From Desulfosediminicola ganghwensis (GTDB lineage Bacteria > Desulfobacterota > Desulfobulbia > Desulfobulbales > Desulfocapsaceae), in assembly GCF_005116675.2 (NCBI RefSeq), contig NZ_CP050699.1, positions 4,831,001 to 4,895,000 on the forward strand: DNA of 64,000 nt, read 5' to 3'. Positions 43,766 to 53,466 of the stretch are shown here, piece by piece. Positions within the stretch are counted from its first letter, which is position 1; every line of letters begins with the position of its first letter. Under the pieces are notes generated by a model. That model searched no databases. It was not told where the DNA came from and was given only the letters and a program-made list of their open reading frames with translations. The translations under genes were made by a program, and so were the position numbers.

Positions 43766-45331
43766 TTACTTAGCGTACTCAACGGCACGAGTTTCCCTGA
43801 TTACTGTCACCCGTATCTGGCCTGGGTAGGTCAATTTCTCTTCAACGGACCGGGCAATGTCCTGGCTCATCAAGATAGCCGCATCATCGTTGATCTTGCT
43901 GGCATCAACTATTATCCGCAAATCACGTCCGGCTTGAATGGCATAGGACTTTTCAACGCCCTGACAGGCGTTGGCAATATTTTCGAGATCTTCGAGTCGC
44001 TTTACGTAACTCTGGAGCATTTCTTTTCTCGCCCCCGGCCTTGCACCGGAGAGCGCATCGGCAGACTGAACCAGCACATCAAGTACTGATTGTGGAGGCT
44101 GATCTTCGTGATGAGCGCCTATAGCGTAAACAACGTCTTCGGTCTCACCGTATTTTTTGGCAAGGTCACGACCAATAATGGCATGGGACCCTTCCACCTC
44201 ATGATCAACAGCTTTACCAATATCATGCAGGAGGCCCGCCCGTTTGGCGACTTTAACATCCAACCCAAGCTCAGCAGCCATAATACCGCAGAGAAAAGCA
44301 ACTTCAAGCGAGTGCTGCAATACATTCTGACCGTAACTGGTACGATACTTGAGTCTACCCAGCAGTTTAATAAGCTCTACGTGAACTCCGTGCGCCCCCA
44401 CATCAAATGTTGCCTGCTCACCAGCTTCCAGGATGGTGACCTCCAGCTCCTTGGTAACCTTGGTAACCACCTCTTCAATGCGACCAGGATGAATCCTGCC
44501 ATCATTTATGAGCTGCAGAAGGGCAAGACGGGCAACCTCACGACGTACCGGGTTGAACCCGGACAGGATAACAGCCTCGGGGGTGTCATCTATAATGATA
44601 TCAATGCCGGTGGCAGCCTCAATTGCCCTGATATTCCGTCCCTCACGCCCGATAATCCGCCCTTTCATCTCATCGTTGGGCAGTGGCACCATGGAGACTG
44701 TCTTGTCTGCGACATAATCGCCAGCGTAACGGGAGATCGCCAATGCCAGAATATTCTTGGCCTTGCGATCCGCCTCCATTTTCATTTCGTTTTCAATTCG
44801 GGCAAGCCTTTTCGCTGCTTCCATACGGGCTTCGCTTTCCAGCGAGTCCATGAGCATCTTCTTGGCCTCTTCCTGACTGATGCCGGCGATACGGGCCATT
44901 TCATAGCGTTGTTTACCGATGAGATTATCAACCTCTTTATATTTCTCGGCAATACCCGTCTCTTTGCTGCGCAAGGTGTCCTCAAAGGACTTAAGTTCTC
45001 TCCCCTTACGGTCCAGATTGTCCCATTCTTTCTTCAGGGTCTCTCGCTTACGATTCAGCTGACGCTCTTCAGACTTGATCTCGTCTTTTTCTGCTTTCAG
45101 TTCTCTTTCGTGAGCCTGCTTGATCTGATACGCTTCTTCCTTACTCTGGAGAAGTGCTTCTTTCTTGAGTTGTTCAGCCTCGATTATGGCAGTTTCTATT
45201 ATCTGCTTGCTCTGGGCCTGAATATTTCGCTGGTGGCCTTCAATAAACTGCTTGCGCAAGAGATATCCAACAACTGCGCCAAGCGTCAAGCCTAGTATGA
45301 TGAAAAGCGATGGGTGGTTCAATACGCTCAT
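43766..45331 (-). CDS. rny: Ribonuclease Y
   Basis: RNase Y is a membrane-anchored endoribonuclease that starts mRNA decay. The 521-residue protein has one N-terminal helix ([16 protein letters not shown]), a long coiled coil (about 30-200), a KH domain ([19 protein letters not shown]) and an HD domain with the metal ligands in [10 protein letters not shown] and [12 protein letters not shown]. The frame runs 50 codons further upstream, but the ATG at 45331 starts the expected short periplasmic tip, and AGGA lies at a proper distance. The segment with the 6S RNA and zapA is upstream. Confidence 0.96.
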   Translation of the reverse strand: MSVLNHPSLFIILGLTLGAVVGYLLRKQFIEGHQRNIQAQSKQIIETAIIEAEQLKKEALLQSKEEAYQIKQAHERELKAEKDEIKSEERQLNRKRETLKKEWDNLDRKGRELKSFEDTLRSKETGIAEKYKEVDNLIGKQRYEMARIAGISQEEAKKMLMDSLESEARMEAAKRLARIENEMKMEADRKAKNILALAISRYAGDYVADKTVSMVPLPNDEMKGRIIGREGRNIRAIEAATGIDIIIDDTPEAVILSGFNPVRREVARLALLQLINDGRIHPGRIEEVVTKVTKELEVTILEAGEQATFDVGAHGVHVELIKLLGRLKYRTSYGQNVLQHSLEVAFLCGIMAAELGLDVKVAKRAGLLHDIGKAVDHEVEGSHAIIGRDLAKKYGETEDVVYAIGAHHEDQPPQSVLDVLVQSADALSGARPGARKEMLQSYVKRLEDLENIANACQGVEKSYAIQAGRDLRIIVDASKINDDAAILMSQDIARSVEEKLTYPGQIRVTVIRETRAVEYAK

Positions 45332-45999
45332 GACGTTATTCCTGTGTATGCTGTAACTGATCGCGCAGAAAGGAATAACAGGCGTATGAAAAGTGGGATT
45401 ACAAGACGGGGATAATAAACGGGAAGATTCTTTAAGTCGGGGAAAAACCCCAACTTTTTCAGATAACGAGCGATCATACAACTGTCAGAAGTTGGTAAAC
45501 CGGTTGATTACACCCACCAACTCTCAAACATAATGTATTTCACCCCAAATAGCGGGGAACTTGCCCGGTAAGCTACACCAAAACTGTCAATTGCTCTTAA
45601 GCTTGAAGTAAGCGGATGAAAGGGCTGGCCAATGCCACAGAAACATCGTACATCCTACCGTCGTACCAGCCTATATGGTCTTGTGTTCATTCATAAAAAC
45701 CATCCTTCTCTATTCATCGTACCGATACACAATGCATATTATTGTCATGTATCAAACCGATGCCCCTCCCTCGAACTCTATATACCACTTCGGGCAATTG
45801 TCTCTTTGCTCCGTGCAAATCTGACACTCAAAACAGATATCTGAAAAGCTACCCTGCTTCTTTAATGTCCGTAATCTCTTTCAAACAGCATCCCTGCTGC
45901 ACTCAGTCGTGTTAAATTAAAATTCGGCCGTAATACCGATATCCTGCCAGCCAGCCGCATATATAAACAGAACGAATTTCAGCGAATTCGCTCTGAGCT
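45332..45999. other. 668-bp gap between 6S RNA and rny
   Basis: Holds the rny promoter and leader on its left and the 6S RNA terminator on its right. A rightward frame of 70 codons (45632-45844) has no ribosome binding site and an unlikely composition. In some Desulfobacterota a 5-formyltetrahydrofolate cyclo-ligase gene lies here; I see no trace of one. Confidence 0.45.
45968..45995 (-). terminator. Terminator hairpin behind the 6S RNA
   Basis: CAGAGCGAATT and AATTCGTTCTG (minus strand) pair over 11 positions with one mismatch, followed by TTTATAT. It lies a few bases after the 6S RNA 3' end. Confidence 0.6.
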
Positions 46000-46180
46000 A
46001 GTAACTTCCCCGCACTGCCGTGTCGACAGGTCAGTTAAACCTAATGAATTAGGTGGGCAGCCTCATAACTACTTCAGGAAATTCCGTATGGATTTTCCTT
46101 AATCAGTAAGGGGAGGTACCCTTTTTTTGAGAGTTGGCTCAACACACACAGCAGATCACCAACAGCGCAGGGAAATCTCT
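46000..46180 (-). ncRNA. ssrS: 6S RNA
   Basis: About 180 bases directly downstream of zapA on the same strand, the classic position and size of 6S RNA. The ends pair strongly: CCCTGCGCTGTT at the 5' side with GGCAGTGCGGGG at the 3' side gives 12 continuous pairs, four of them G-T, extended by ATTT with AAGT. Inside is a long imperfect hairpin with GAGCC facing GGCT and an A-rich 5' bubble, resembling the open-complex mimic of 6S RNA. A TAGAAT box lies 5-10 bases upstream of the 5' end and a terminator hairpin follows. 6S RNA binds and inhibits sigma-70 RNA polymerase. Precise ends are estimated. Confidence 0.75.
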
Positions 46181-46199
46181 AAAATTCTACTTCCTGAAA

Positions 46200-46223
46200 G
46201 GTAGAATCACTCTATTTTCTACC
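46200..46223 (-). terminator. Hairpin between zapA and 6S RNA
   Basis: GGTAGAA and TTCTACC form a 7-bp stem with a 10-base loop, then TTTC on the minus strand. It may terminate zapA weakly or mark a processing site; it overlaps the likely 6S promoter region. Confidence 0.4.
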
Positions 46224-46298
46224 AGATCAAACAATCTTCAAATCAGACTTCAGTATAGCAAACTTTCAACTAAACGAAAACAAAATATAGTTGCAGCA

Positions 46299-46598
46299 TC
46301 AGCCTTGAGGAAGACTGTTTCGTATCTTTTCGCTCAAGTCGTAAAAACGGCTTTCATTGTCCGTTTTATAACTCTCAAAATCCTGTTTTAACTGAACATA
46401 TTTAGATGCAATATTCAAACATGCCATCACTGCTATTTTACTTGCCGGTAATGTTCCAGTTCGCGTGCTGAGATTTCCTTCAACCTGCTCGCGAACCAGT
46501 TCCAGAATCGCATCCATCTCTGCCTCGGTGGCAGCAGTATAAAATTTAAATTCCTGCCCGAACAGCTCAAACCGGACCAAACGTTCAGTTTCAGACAT
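46299..46598 (-). CDS. zapA: Cell division protein ZapA
   Basis: A 99-residue ZapA: VRFELFGQEFKFYTAATEAEMD (globular FtsZ-binding head), then the helical region IAVMACLNIASKYVQLKQD and a coiled-coil tail. ZapA bundles FtsZ filaments at mid-cell. The ZapB-like gene is 47 bp upstream on the same strand and 6S RNA lies downstream, an arrangement shared with many Proteobacteria. Confidence 0.92.
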   Translation of the reverse strand: MSETERLVRFELFGQEFKFYTAATEAEMDAILELVREQVEGNLSTRTGTLPASKIAVMACLNIASKYVQLKQDFESYKTDNESRFYDLSEKIRNSLPQG

Positions 46599-46645
46599 TA
46601 TGACTGTATTTCACCCCAATACGATTCTGCCTGCTTCGTTTAATA

Positions 46646-47008
46646 TCAGCTGGTACGGCCACTCTCTTGCTGATCTGCCTGGGCACCATCAACAGCAGTT
46701 TCTGTCTCACTTGAATTAAACAGATTACGCTGTTCAGTGTGATCGTCAAGAGTCAAAGTATCAAATACTTCTTCTCCCAGGTTGATTTCCCACTCTTCGA
46801 TCTGTTCAATCAAGCCATTTACCCGGGTGCTGATCTCGCTGCGTTCGTTCTCATGAACCGCAAGCCTGTCTTTCATCTGGGCAACACTCTCATACTGCTC
46901 CTGCAGTTCCAGGGTCAGCTTGTCGTTCTCCAACTTCAGTTCCTGGTAACTCACCAGCAATTTGCTGACGAAGCTCTCAAGACGTCGTAATTCGCTCTCC
47001 TGAGACAT
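46646..47008 (-). CDS. ZapB-like coiled-coil protein
   Basis: A 120-residue protein whose first 75 residues are a continuous coiled coil (SYQELKLENDKLTLELQEQY and onward), followed by an acidic low-complexity tail. AAGGAG stands six bases before the ATG. ZapB in E. coli is a short coiled coil recruited by ZapA; the length, fold and position directly upstream of zapA support the name, though coiled coils are easily mistaken. Confidence 0.75.
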   Translation of the reverse strand: MSQESELRRLESFVSKLLVSYQELKLENDKLTLELQEQYESVAQMKDRLAVHENERSEISTRVNGLIEQIEEWEINLGEEVFDTLTLDDHTEQRNLFNSSETETAVDGAQADQQESGRTS

Positions 47009-47119
47009 ATCTCTACTCCTTCTCTTGGGATAAGGATTGATTAAATCTGTTTCAGCCAGACTATACCATGCAAACGATCTTCCGCAAGCTGAAAGAGCTG
47101 TCCCCAGGCCGCATATTTT

Positions 47120-47605
47120 CTACATTCTCGTATACTCCCAACTTAACGGCCTATCGTTTTCATAGGGCATGTAACCGTGAAATATCCGCGGATCATCGTC
47201 AAAAACCAGAGGCAGAAAATGACGATCCCCCTCCCACATTGGCAGTTCCATAATTCTCTCAACCTCAACCCATTCCAGATCGCCCTCTTCATTTGTTTTT
47301 CCAGGCTCTCCTTCAAAGCTTTCCACTCGAAAGATGAATCCGAACCAATTTTCCCCATTGGGGCCAAAACCGGTCCAGTTAATTGTGCCCCGAAGGGTTG
47401 TTTCCACGATTTTTATACCTGCCTCTTCACGTATTTCCCTCGCCAGACAACCAAAAACGTCCTCATTGGGCTCCATCTTGCCGCCAAGACCATTATATTT
47501 TCCCAGGTGTTGATCGTCGTGTCGCTTGTTTCGATGTACCATGAGTGTTTTCTTCTTATCGGGTGACAAAATGTAACCGAGTGTTCCTATTATTGGTGTA
47601 TACAC
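47120..47605 (-). CDS. Nudix hydrolase, MutT-like (8-oxo-dGTP diphosphatase type)
   Basis: A 161-residue Nudix protein with the complete box in GGKMEPNEDVFGCLAREI followed by REEAGI. The N-terminal half GTLGYILSPDKKKTLMVHRN and the later WTGFGPNGENWFGFIF are like those of MutT/NUDT1-type enzymes, which remove 8-oxo-dGTP from the nucleotide pool; substrate is inferred. The start is a GTG at 47605 with AAGGAG six bases upstream. Confidence 0.9.
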   Translation of the reverse strand: MYTPIIGTLGYILSPDKKKTLMVHRNKRHDDQHLGKYNGLGGKMEPNEDVFGCLAREIREEAGIKIVETTLRGTINWTGFGPNGENWFGFIFRVESFEGEPGKTNEEGDLEWVEVERIMELPMWEGDRHFLPLVFDDDPRIFHGYMPYENDRPLSWEYTRM

Positions 47606-47743
47606 TTATAACTCCTTATTTCACTCCAGCTGGAGTAATTACCTCAACGTACCAGTTCCAGAAAACTATTCCGATGGTATGTCATGTGTGCTATAGGTTT
47701 GGAAATTGCTTAACTCATATTCAATACTATTTAATATTTTCAT

Positions 47744-49678
47744 ATGATAGATTTTCGTCATCACCCGCCGGGCCGCTCATCTTCTGTTCTCTTCCACCCC
47801 ATGCTATGCTGGCAACTCCCTCTGTTTGTTCTGTTACTGACTATCAGCATCTGTCTACCCAGAACCAGTGGGGCTGCATCCAATAAGATCTTTCCTGAAT
47901 ACCCTGAAATCAAAGCGGCTGTAAAATTCTGGGAAGACATTTATTCAACCCATTCAATACATTCCTCGGTCATTCATGACCATGAGGATCTGTCCAGGAT
48001 TTATGAGGTCATTCAGCTCCTGGACAGAAATCTGCCGGCCGCCGAAAAAATCAACAGGACAGCAATCCAACAGGCCGTTGAGAAATATAAGAACATACTC
48101 GAAGGACTTGGCAAAGGAAACCCACCTGTAACCGTGGAAGAAATACGGATTGCAGCCATGTTTTCAGGACCAGAACGTCTCAAACAGATGACGGAAGCTG
48201 CCGGCCGGATTCGCAGTCAGACCGGACTGAAAGAACGTTTCATAGAAGGCGTGACCCGCTCAGGAGCCTATATAGGTGCCATCAAAGCGATCCTGACCGA
48301 CTACGGCCTACCGGTCGAACTTGCCTACCTGCCGCACGTCGAATCATCCTTCAACCCAAAGGCATACAGTAAATTCGGCGCTGCTGGAGTCTGGCAGTTC
48401 ACCAAAGCCACCGGTGAACAATATATGCAGATTAACGATACTGTCGACGAACGTAGGGACCCTCTAATCGCCGCCGAGGCCGCAGCCAAGTACCTGAAAA
48501 ACAGTTATATGCTTCTTGGCGAATGGCCCGAGGCAATCACTGCCTACAATTATGGTACCGCCGGCATGTTACGCGCCCAGAATTCCCATGGCAGCTACCC
48601 TGCCATCTATACCAGCTATAGTGAAGGTCATTTTGGCTTTGCGTCAAGAAACTTTTATTCGGAGTTCCTGGCAGCGCTCAAGGTTGCAACCCACCTTGAA
48701 CAAGATTCCTCAATCCCTAAAGACCAGGCTCTGATATTTGCCACCTACCCCCTGCCCGGCTTTATACATCTCTATGATGTGAAGAAACATTTTGCCCTGA
48801 GTGAGAAGGAACTAAAAATCCTTAACCCGGCCTTGCGGGATCCCGTTTTCCAGGGAAAGCGTCTTATCCCCCGCAGGTATCAACTCCGACTGCCAGCCGG
48901 AGCCAGGACTGAGAAGCTGATAACAACAATCCCTCTCAGAATGCTCTCAAATTCCCAGATGACGGAATCGCTCTACCGGGTCAAGCGTGGCGATACAGCC
49001 GGAGCGATAGCCTCAAACAACGATATCCCGCTCAAGGTGCTGCTGCGTGCCAATGCCCTCGATTCCGACGCACGAATATACGTGGGCCAGAAACTCCGCA
49101 TCCCTTCTCATCCGAGACTCAGTTCTGCTGAACCACTACTGCCCCATCTCGCTTCAGAACGAGAAAGTTTCAAGCGCTTTTCTTCACCAGATGAAAAAAA
49201 AACTGCTCAGGTCCCTGTAATAAGAGCACGGAAAAAACTGTATCCCGAGCAGACCCCTGTTGCCCGCGAAGCTCTCAAGAGAGATACGATCTCTGTTCAC
49301 CCGGATGAAACCCTGCCGCTTTTTGCCCATTGGTTAAAAATGGATGAAGCTGAATTACGAAAAGCCAACAAGCTTGCAATCACTGATACTATCCAGCCGG
49401 GCCAAAAACTGATCGTGCTCTACGATGAGATTTCTGCCGCTGAATTTGCAGATCTCCGTGCTGATTTTGCCAGAGAAAATCAAGAAGATTTCTTTGCAGC
49501 GTTTCAGGTTGCGGACCAGATAACCTACACGGTTCAGCCGGGAGATACCATTTGGAATCTGTGCAACCGCAAATTTCATATCCCCCTCTGGCTGTTAAAA
49601 AAGTATAATGATAGCATAGATTACAGTACCATCCAGCAATCCCAGACTCTGGTAATACCAATAGTCGTGGAGCGCTGA
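47744..49678 (+). CDS. mltD: MltD-type lytic transglycosylase with LysM repeats
   Basis: A 644-residue periplasmic or outer-membrane enzyme that cleaves peptidoglycan. A hydrophobic segment (MLCWQLPLFVLLLTISICLP, about 20-39) looks like a signal peptide; a start at 47801 is therefore possible. The transglycosylase domain (about 180-330) holds the catalytic glutamate in LPHVESSFNPKAYSKFGAAG and AITAYNYGTAGM. LysM repeats follow near 415 (YRVKRGDTAGAIASNNDIP), 510 and 600 (YTVQPGDTIWNLCNRKFHIP). MoaE-like and HDOD genes follow but are unrelated. Confidence 0.9.
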   Translation: MIDFRHHPPGRSSSVLFHPMLCWQLPLFVLLLTISICLPRTSGAASNKIFPEYPEIKAAVKFWEDIYSTHSIHSSVIHDHEDLSRIYEVIQLLDRNLPAAEKINRTAIQQAVEKYKNILEGLGKGNPPVTVEEIRIAAMFSGPERLKQMTEAAGRIRSQTGLKERFIEGVTRSGAYIGAIKAILTDYGLPVELAYLPHVESSFNPKAYSKFGAAGVWQFTKATGEQYMQINDTVDERRDPLIAAEAAAKYLKNSYMLLGEWPEAITAYNYGTAGMLRAQNSHGSYPAIYTSYSEGHFGFASRNFYSEFLAALKVATHLEQDSSIPKDQALIFATYPLPGFIHLYDVKKHFALSEKELKILNPALRDPVFQGKRLIPRRYQLRLPAGARTEKLITTIPLRMLSNSQMTESLYRVKRGDTAGAIASNNDIPLKVLLRANALDSDARIYVGQKLRIPSHPRLSSAEPLLPHLASERESFKRFSSPDEKKTAQVPVIRARKKLYPEQTPVAREALKRDTISVHPDETLPLFAHWLKMDEAELRKANKLAITDTIQPGQKLIVLYDEISAAEFADLRADFARENQEDFFAAFQVADQITYTVQPGDTIWNLCNRKFHIPLWLLKKYNDSIDYSTIQQSQTLVIPIVVER

Positions 49679-49739
49679 CAACAACGACAAGCCAGTCTAC
49701 AGCCCTTGAAACATCAATATCACCCGAAAGGAAGTACGC

Positions 49740-50099
49740 ATGGATATCACTGAAGCAATTGCCCAACTCAAGCAAAAACCAGGATTTAAGGATAACGTCG
49801 GTATGATTTTGATCCATAACGGTGTGGTCCGAAACTGGTCCCGCAAGGACAGATCAGATGTTTCCGCCCTGGAAGTACGTCCGGACTTTGACAAAATCGA
49901 ACAACTTCGCCAGGAGTATCTGAAAAAAGAGGGCATTTTCGATATAGTCATCAAAGCGTACGAAGGTACCTTTTCACCCGGTGACGATCTGCTCTTTATC
50001 ATCGTAGCCGGAGATATACGGGAAAACATCAAACCGGTCCTGGCCGATCTGCTCGACCGCGTTAAAGCAGAGGCTGTGACCAAACGGGAAATAGCCTGA
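49740..50099 (+). CDS. MoaE-like protein (molybdopterin synthase large subunit homologue)
   Basis: A 119-residue protein of the MoaE fold, shorter than E. coli MoaE. It reads IHNGVVRNWSRKDRSDVSALEV where MoaE has the conserved GRVR segment, and ends with AVTKREIA, comparable with the catalytic KKE/KREI end of MoaE. MoaE with MoaD inserts the dithiolene sulfurs of molybdopterin. No moaD is adjacent. GGAAG lies close to the ATG. mobA is in the same window, so Mo/W enzymes are expected. Confidence 0.72.
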   Translation: MDITEAIAQLKQKPGFKDNVGMILIHNGVVRNWSRKDRSDVSALEVRPDFDKIEQLRQEYLKKEGIFDIVIKAYEGTFSPGDDLLFIIVAGDIRENIKPVLADLLDRVKAEAVTKREIA

Positions 50100-50136
50100 A
50101 GTACCACGGCCTCTTCACCATCAATACCAGGATACC

Positions 50137-50798
50137 ATGCCCCCATCACTCTCCTTCTTCAGCCAATTCAGTGATGCTCAGACCCTGCCGTTCACCGTGA
50201 CGCGCCTTTCAAGCCTTATGGCAGACGAGAGCACTACCATGAAGCAGTTCGACGAGGTGATTACCATGAATCCTGTGTTGATGGTTCGCCTCCTCAAACT
50301 CGTCAACAGTCCATATTGCGGACTGCTGTATAAAGTTGACTCAGTGAGTCGCGCCATAACGTTGCTTGGCAAAAAGAATCTGCACAACATTGCCCTGACT
50401 GAGGCCTTGAAGATGTTTTTCATCGACTTGACCAACACCTCAGTTTTGACCGGCAAAGGAACGGCCTTCAATTTCACCACAAGGGTGGCGAAGTCGGGAA
50501 AAGTTCCGCGAAGACCAGCACCATCTGCAGACTTGAGAGGAAATTCTGGTGGTCGACGACAATGGTGCCAATAATGATGTCCTCAGTACCCTGCTTGGTC
50601 GGGCAGGCATCGAGGTCGAAATCGAAACTGATTCCGCCAGGGCTCTCCCCCTTCTGATGCAGAACCAGGAAGCCGGCATAAGGTATGAAAGGTGATCACG
50701 AGCAATGCCTGGAAGCCGGAATGACAGATTATATATCCAAACCAATCAAGCGTGAGGTGGTCTTTCAGATTCTTGATAAGTGGCTCCACACCTATTGA
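50137..50798 (+). pseudogene. Decayed HDOD and hybrid-kinase relic
   Basis: The first 100 codons of a 145-codon frame (50137-50574) are the N-terminal half of an HDOD domain (VITMNPVLMVRLLKLVNSPY, VSRAITLLGKKNLHNIALTE), which is cut off where it should continue for another 100 residues. Next is a fragment like the end of a kinase ATPase domain (GKGTAFNFTTRV), and then in a second frame (50537-50692) a receiver start, EEILVVDDNGANNDVLSTLL, stopping after about 52 residues. In a third frame (50685-50798) is a receiver end, MKGDHEQCLEAGMTDYISKP. The receiver middle with the phospho-acceptor is missing. Several deletions and frameshifts thus fused what were an HDOD gene and a hybrid kinase gene. 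AGGA precedes the first ATG, so a short protein may still be made. Confidence 0.8.
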
Positions 50799-50815
50799 CC
50801 CTCAAGATATTCACC

Positions 50816-52348
50816 ATGACCAAAAACGGCAAAAACTCAGACGAAACATGCGGTAAAAATCATTTTTTCAAAAATGGTGCAGCCGATTCGATCAGTGCTC
50901 TCAACCGATGGGTACATTCGCCTTCCGACTCTTCGGGAACTCTGACCGGCCTGTTGCGTAACGTTGTGCGAGTGCTGATGATAATGTTCTCTGAACTCAA
51001 GAGAAACGATATCGCTCTACGCTCAGGCGCCCTGACATATACGGTGCTCCTGTCCCTGGTGCCTCTTCTGGCGATGTCCACCGCTGTCGTTAAAGGCCTC
51101 GGTGGCGGCGATCAATTGCGCGATGTCGCCTACGGCTATATCGATAGCATCACGCCCAGCCCTACAAGTGCAAAAGATCTTACCCTTGAGCAGGTTACTT
51201 TTCAGCAGCAATCCCCCACAGGGGACCGGAGTTCGGTGCCATCCACGCCGCCCGCCACCCCTGCAGGGGAAGAGAGTGCAGCAGTAGCCAAAGCTGATGA
51301 CAGCGGTACCGCAGGCATGGCTACCCATATGCGATCGGCCGTGGATAAGCTGTTCAATTATGTGGACAAGACCAATTTCGCCACCCTGGGAACCTTTGGT
51401 GTGGTCGGTATCCTGCTCAGCGTTATTCTGGTACTCGGTAATATTGAAATGGCTATGAATGCCATCTGGCATGTTGAAAGCAGCAGGTCGATAATCAGGA
51501 AAGTTTCCGATTATCTGACACTTTTAATTTTGATGCCCATTTCCATCAATGTTGCCTTCGCGGCCAGTGCGTTTCTGAAAAACCCCACCCTGGCCTCCAA
51601 ATTTGAAATGCTGTTTCCTTTTCAGTGGCTGGAGACCCTGATATTGAAACTGATACCTGTTTTCTTCATCTCTTTAACTCTTTACATAATCTACATTTTC
51701 TTTCCAAATACCAAAGTGCGCTCCCTGCCTGCGGCCATCGGGGCAGTGCTAGCCGCCATTGCCTGGTTTGTTGTCCAGAATGCGTATATTACGCTGCAGG
51801 TCGGTGTCTCGAAATACAATGCGATCTATGGTTCTTTTGCCACCCTGCCCCTCTTTCTGGTCTGGATGTATCTCGGCTGGCTTTTCATCCTCGGTGGAGC
51901 CCAGATAGCCTATGCCTGTCAGCATATCAACAGTTACTCATTACGCAGCAGCTCTTCATCTCCTGCAAGAAAACTTGGCGCTGCACTGGATATAATGAGC
52001 GAAGTTACAGCAGGGTATCAAACACACCAGAGCGTGACGGTGAACAGCCTGGCTGACAAACTCTCGGCGTATAGCGCACGCCTTATAGAGGAAGCCGTCG
52101 CCGATTTACAAAAAGCGGAGCTCCTTTACCTTACTGCTATTCAGGAACAGTTATTGCCGGCTGGAAACTACAGTAAACAGATGATAGTGGATGCGATCCT
52201 CGGCACAGATGCCGCAGATACTCCCGGCGGCCAATCAAGCCTCAGGATGGTGAGTGGAGTTGGAGCCCTTACCGGGCAGGATGTCGTAAATCAGCTATCG
52301 GGGTCATCCTCCTCAGGTAAACGGCAGGAAGGGGAAAGCTCCACATAA
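50816..52348 (+). CDS. YihY/BrkB-family membrane protein
   Basis: A 510-residue polytopic protein of the YihY (UPF0761, formerly RNase BN) family. After a hydrophilic head comes the family segment RNDIALRSGALTYTVLLSLVPLL (about 75-95), then a low-complexity serine, proline and threonine-rich insertion of some 90 residues before the second helix (FATLGTFGVVGILLSVILVLGN); I know of no such insertion in the E. coli protein. Further helices include SKYNAIYGSFATLPLFLVWMY, the most conserved motif, and a winged-helix-like tail. An in-frame GTG at 50780 lies in the receiver relic; the ATG at 50816 is preferred. Its last 58 bases overlap the convergent kinase gene. Confidence 0.88.
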   Translation: MTKNGKNSDETCGKNHFFKNGAADSISALNRWVHSPSDSSGTLTGLLRNVVRVLMIMFSELKRNDIALRSGALTYTVLLSLVPLLAMSTAVVKGLGGGDQLRDVAYGYIDSITPSPTSAKDLTLEQVTFQQQSPTGDRSSVPSTPPATPAGEESAAVAKADDSGTAGMATHMRSAVDKLFNYVDKTNFATLGTFGVVGILLSVILVLGNIEMAMNAIWHVESSRSIIRKVSDYLTLLILMPISINVAFAASAFLKNPTLASKFEMLFPFQWLETLILKLIPVFFISLTLYIIYIFFPNTKVRSLPAAIGAVLAAIAWFVVQNAYITLQVGVSKYNAIYGSFATLPLFLVWMYLGWLFILGGAQIAYACQHINSYSLRSSSSSPARKLGAALDIMSEVTAGYQTHQSVTVNSLADKLSAYSARLIEEAVADLQKAELLYLTAIQEQLLPAGNYSKQMIVDAILGTDAADTPGGQSSLRMVSGVGALTGQDVVNQLSGSSSSGKRQEGESST

Positions 52349-53466
52349 AAGCTGGCTCCGGCGCCCTCGATAGATTTCAGGCAGATGCTGCCGCCGTGAG
52401 CTTTCATTATCTGCTGACAGAATATCAATCCCAGCCCAGAACCACTTTCTCCTGAAGTCCCTACCTGGGTAGTATTCACATCCGGTCGGAAAATATCGTT
52501 TATCAACTTATCTGCAATGCCCTTTCCCTCATCTTTCACCACCAGCACTACACGGTCATCGTTGTCGTCAACAAAGACGTCCACCCTACCACCCTCAAAA
52601 CTGAATTTTACCGCATTGGAAATCAGGTTGTTGAGTACCACTGAATAGAGATTTTTATCCGCAAAAATCTCTATATCTTTTGGTACCCTATTCACCATAA
52701 CCAGCTTCTTCTGCATGGAAGGATGCGTATAATTATCAAATACTTCCGTTATCGCATCGTGCAGATTAAAAAAGGTCTGGTCAAGTCGTATCTCTCCTTT
52801 ATCCATTCGGTGAATATCGAGCAGACTGTCGATCATCCTCAGCATACGTTCACCGTTTTTGATGATATTTTCCAGAAACTGCTGGTGAATCTTATGGTCA
52901 AATTTTTCCTTTTTGAGTATGCGCTGGAGCATGCTGATGATTGAATGAAAAGGTGACTTCAAGTCATGGGCAACCAACGCCACATACTTGCTATTGGCTG
53001 AAATACTGCTATTGGCCTGCTTGCGGGCTTCGCTCAAAAAACTCTCTAACTGCTTTTGCTCTGTTATATCGTAGGCGATAACGAGCCTGAACAACTGCCC
53101 CTCATTCAATTCCAGTTCCTCTACCTTTTCCCGGTACCACTTTTTGGTTAATGGATATTGATATTCGCGAAATTGATCTCCCGGCAGCATTTTTCCGGAA
53201 ACACTGCGCGTTTCGCAGCCGGTATCGTCTGCTTCATCTGCCGAATATTTTTTCATCAGATCATCACTTTTCCGGCCTATGAGATCATGACCAAAGACCT
53301 TTTTAAAGGCCTTGTTGACAAACATAATTCGATCCGATTTCGGCTCGACAATATAAATCAGGCTGTCAAGGCTATCAAAAATCCTGCCAAGCAGATCGCC
53401 GGGAAAAGTTACAGAAGATGACAAAAATCCCTTGCCACCATGCAGATTTTGTTTCCTTTTACTCAT
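52291..53466 (-). CDS. PAS-domain sensor histidine kinase
   Basis: A 391-residue cytoplasmic kinase with no membrane helix. It has a PAS domain (about 30-145: RIFDSLDSLIYIVEPKSDRI, ending YDITEQKQ), a dimerisation helix with phospho-acceptor His in YVALVAHDLKSPFHSII, and an ATPase domain with N box (VVLNNLISNAVKFS), G1 (VKDEGKGI) and G2 (GESGSGLGLIFCQQI). The frame runs 61 codons upstream, but the ATG at 53466 gives a natural start. No partner regulator is adjacent. Its 3' end overlaps the YihY gene by 58 bases. Confidence 0.9.
   Translation of the reverse strand: MSKRKQNLHGGKGFLSSSVTFPGDLLGRIFDSLDSLIYIVEPKSDRIMFVNKAFKKVFGHDLIGRKSDDLMKKYSADEADDTGCETRSVSGKMLPGDQFREYQYPLTKKWYREKVEELELNEGQLFRLVIAYDITEQKQLESFLSEARKQANSSISANSKYVALVAHDLKSPFHSIISMLQRILKKEKFDHKIHQQFLENIIKNGERMLRMIDSLLDIHRMDKGEIRLDQTFFNLHDAITEVFDNYTHPSMQKKLVMVNRVPKDIEIFADKNLYSVVLNNLISNAVKFSFEGGRVDVFVDDNDDRVVLVVKDEGKGIADKLINDIFRPDVNTTQVGTSGESGSGLGLIFCQQIMKAHGGSICLKSIEGAGASFYVELSPSCRLPEEDDPDS

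Noticed and set aside
45632-45844. Rightward 70-codon frame in the rny/6S gap
   Set aside because: No ribosome binding site, unlikely composition, and antisense to the leftward transcription unit.
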